A stretch of 64,000 nt of DNA from assembly GCF_020623625.1 (NCBI RefSeq), contig NC_060200.1:1418501-1482500 (forward strand). Reading direction: 5' to 3'. Shown piece by piece: positions 63,089-64,000 of the stretch. The stretch is from Saccharomycodes ludwigii. Lineage: Eukaryota; Ascomycota; Saccharomycetes; Saccharomycodales; Saccharomycodaceae. Made by a program: the position numbers and the translations under genes. A model generated the notes under the pieces. It did not search any database, had not been told where the DNA came from, and saw only the letters and a program-made list of their open reading frames with translations. Positions within the stretch are counted from its first letter, which is position 1. Each line of letters starts with the position of its first letter.

Positions 63089-63486
63089 TTATTATTATTT
63101 CAAATTATGTATATATGTATAAAGTGGAATACATCTAATTAAAGATGTACAGTCAACCAAAAAGAAATACATTAATTTTTTTTAGAAATAATTTATCAGA
63201 CCAAAAAAAAAAGAAAAAAAAAGAAAAGAAAAGAAAAGAAAAGTAAATATCATTTATAGCCCGAACTCAGCGTTTATCGTAGTGCTCGGATAAATCCAAT
63301 TTTAAAATTTTCCTTTGGCAAGATTAAATCCTTCAACAACATGCATTTTTGCCATGCAGCATAAAGTTGTGATTTTTCACCACTATTGTTTTGCTTGGCT
63401 GGGAGTCGTTTATCACATTAAAACAGCACCAAGTCTATCAGTACATATAGCTAAAGCTTTTTCCTTATATATTTATATATTACGCC
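62989..63486. other. Divergent promoter region between SGD1 and MSP1
   Basis: No gene is seen. A T-run of about 38 bases occupies 63049-63087, and AAAAG repeats lie near 63203-63243. A GC-richer patch (63258-63300) precedes MSP1. Confidence 0.45.
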
Positions 63487-64000
63487 ATGGCTAAAGTGGT
63501 GTTTGATTTGAAATTTTTTACCGACTTGTCAATTATCGTTGGGACAGGCGTTTCTTGCTATTACCTTCTTTCCCATATAATGGATGGCAATGATCCACAA
63601 AGAGCAAGGTTAACAAAAGAAGCAAAGGAAAAACAAAATGAAAACTGGCAAAAATTATGTAGATTGAACCCCAGACTCGTGGGCACTAACTTAACTAAAT
63701 ACGAGCGCTTTGTTTTAGAGAACGTCATTACTCCATTCGATATGAATGTCAAATTTACAGATATCGGTGGCCTAGACAACATTGTTGAGGAATTAGTGGA
63801 GAGTGTTATTTATCCATTAACCACACCGGAGATTTTTGAATCCAGTTCATTATTAGAAGCCCCTAGTGGTGTTTTGTTATATGGTCCTCCGGGTTGTGGT
63901 AAAACTATGATTGCCAAGGCATTAGCCAAAGAAAGCGGTGCTAATTTTATCAGTATAAGAATGTCTTCTATTATGGACAAGTGGTATGGTGAATCCAATA
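63487..64000 (+). CDS. MSP1: Msp1 AAA-ATPase (5' part, runs off the window)
   Basis: The first 171 codons are present; the gene continues beyond 64000. An N-terminal membrane anchor (about 13-30) is followed by a linker and the start of the AAA domain: [38 protein letters not shown] (Walker A, about 136-143) and [19 protein letters not shown]. Msp1 extracts mislocalised tail-anchored and stalled import proteins from the mitochondrial outer membrane and peroxisomes. The last visible part is nearly identical to S. cerevisiae Msp1. MSP1 is YGR028W, next to RPS25A (YGR027C), whereas NUP2 and SGD1 are on the YLR side, so both duplicated regions meet here. The opposite-strand frames here are shadows. 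Confidence 0.96.
   Translation, partial: MAKVVFDLKFFTDLSIIVGTGVSCYYLLSHIMDGNDPQRARLTKEAKEKQNENWQKLCRLNPRLVGTNLTKYERFVLENVITPFDMNVKFTDIGGLDNIVEELVESVIYPLTTPEIFESSSLLEAPSGVLLYGPPGCGKTMIAKALAKESGANFISIRMSSIMDKWYGESN

Overview
The window is nuclear DNA from a budding yeast. Nearly every gene has a recognisable Saccharomyces cerevisiae counterpart. Introns are rare and carry yeast signals (GTATGT, TACTAAC, YAG). Intergenic DNA is very AT-rich and full of homopolymer and short tandem repeats. Gene order indicates a lineage that did not go through the yeast whole-genome duplication: genes that S. cerevisiae splits between paired duplicated regions (YLR/YGR and YFL/YLR) are interleaved here as single copies. 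Base composition, long intergenic regions and gene density would fit a Saccharomycodaceae-type yeast such as Saccharomycodes, but that is inference.

Layout. 0-10 kb: BUD8/BUD9, an F-box/LRR gene (LUG1-like), a possible 26-codon gene, KSS1, NIT3 and ORM1/ORM2 (YLR350-353 merged with YGR038-041). 11-25 kb: HAC1, AGX1, SHM2, a GPX3/HYR1-type peroxidase, an unrecognised 171-aa gene, YPT1, SND2/ENV10 and ACT1 (YFL030-039 merged with YLR058-065). 26-35 kb: SUA5 and PMR1 (convergent), then RPA135. 36-37.4 kb: old LTR-like repeat fragments, a 31-bp tandem repeat and tRNA-Lys(CTT), at a junction between gene blocks. 39-46 kb: three consecutive cell-wall or wall-sensing genes, namely an SCW4/SCW10-type GH17 mannoprotein, a MID2/MTL1 stress sensor and a PIR protein with 14 repeat cores. 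47-64 kb: an unrecognised Asn-rich gene, THG1, a multipass membrane protein (YGR026W position), a hypothetical membrane ORF, RPS25, NUP2, SGD1 and the start of MSP1 (YLR332-336 merged with YGR023-028).

The most informative regulatory structure is HAC1. Both Ire1-type splice-site hairpins can be seen, splicing joins exon 1 in frame to a 50-codon second exon, and a 21-bp complementarity between the 5' leader and the intron matches the translational-attenuation design known from S. cerevisiae. ACT1 has a 1.1-kb intron and RPS25 probably has a 5'UTR intron.

I found no CRISPR array, phage or wholly new multi-gene system. The best unexplained leads are the 26-codon ORF at 6.2 kb and two coding-like stretches without a start codon at 35.8 and 53.5 kb.
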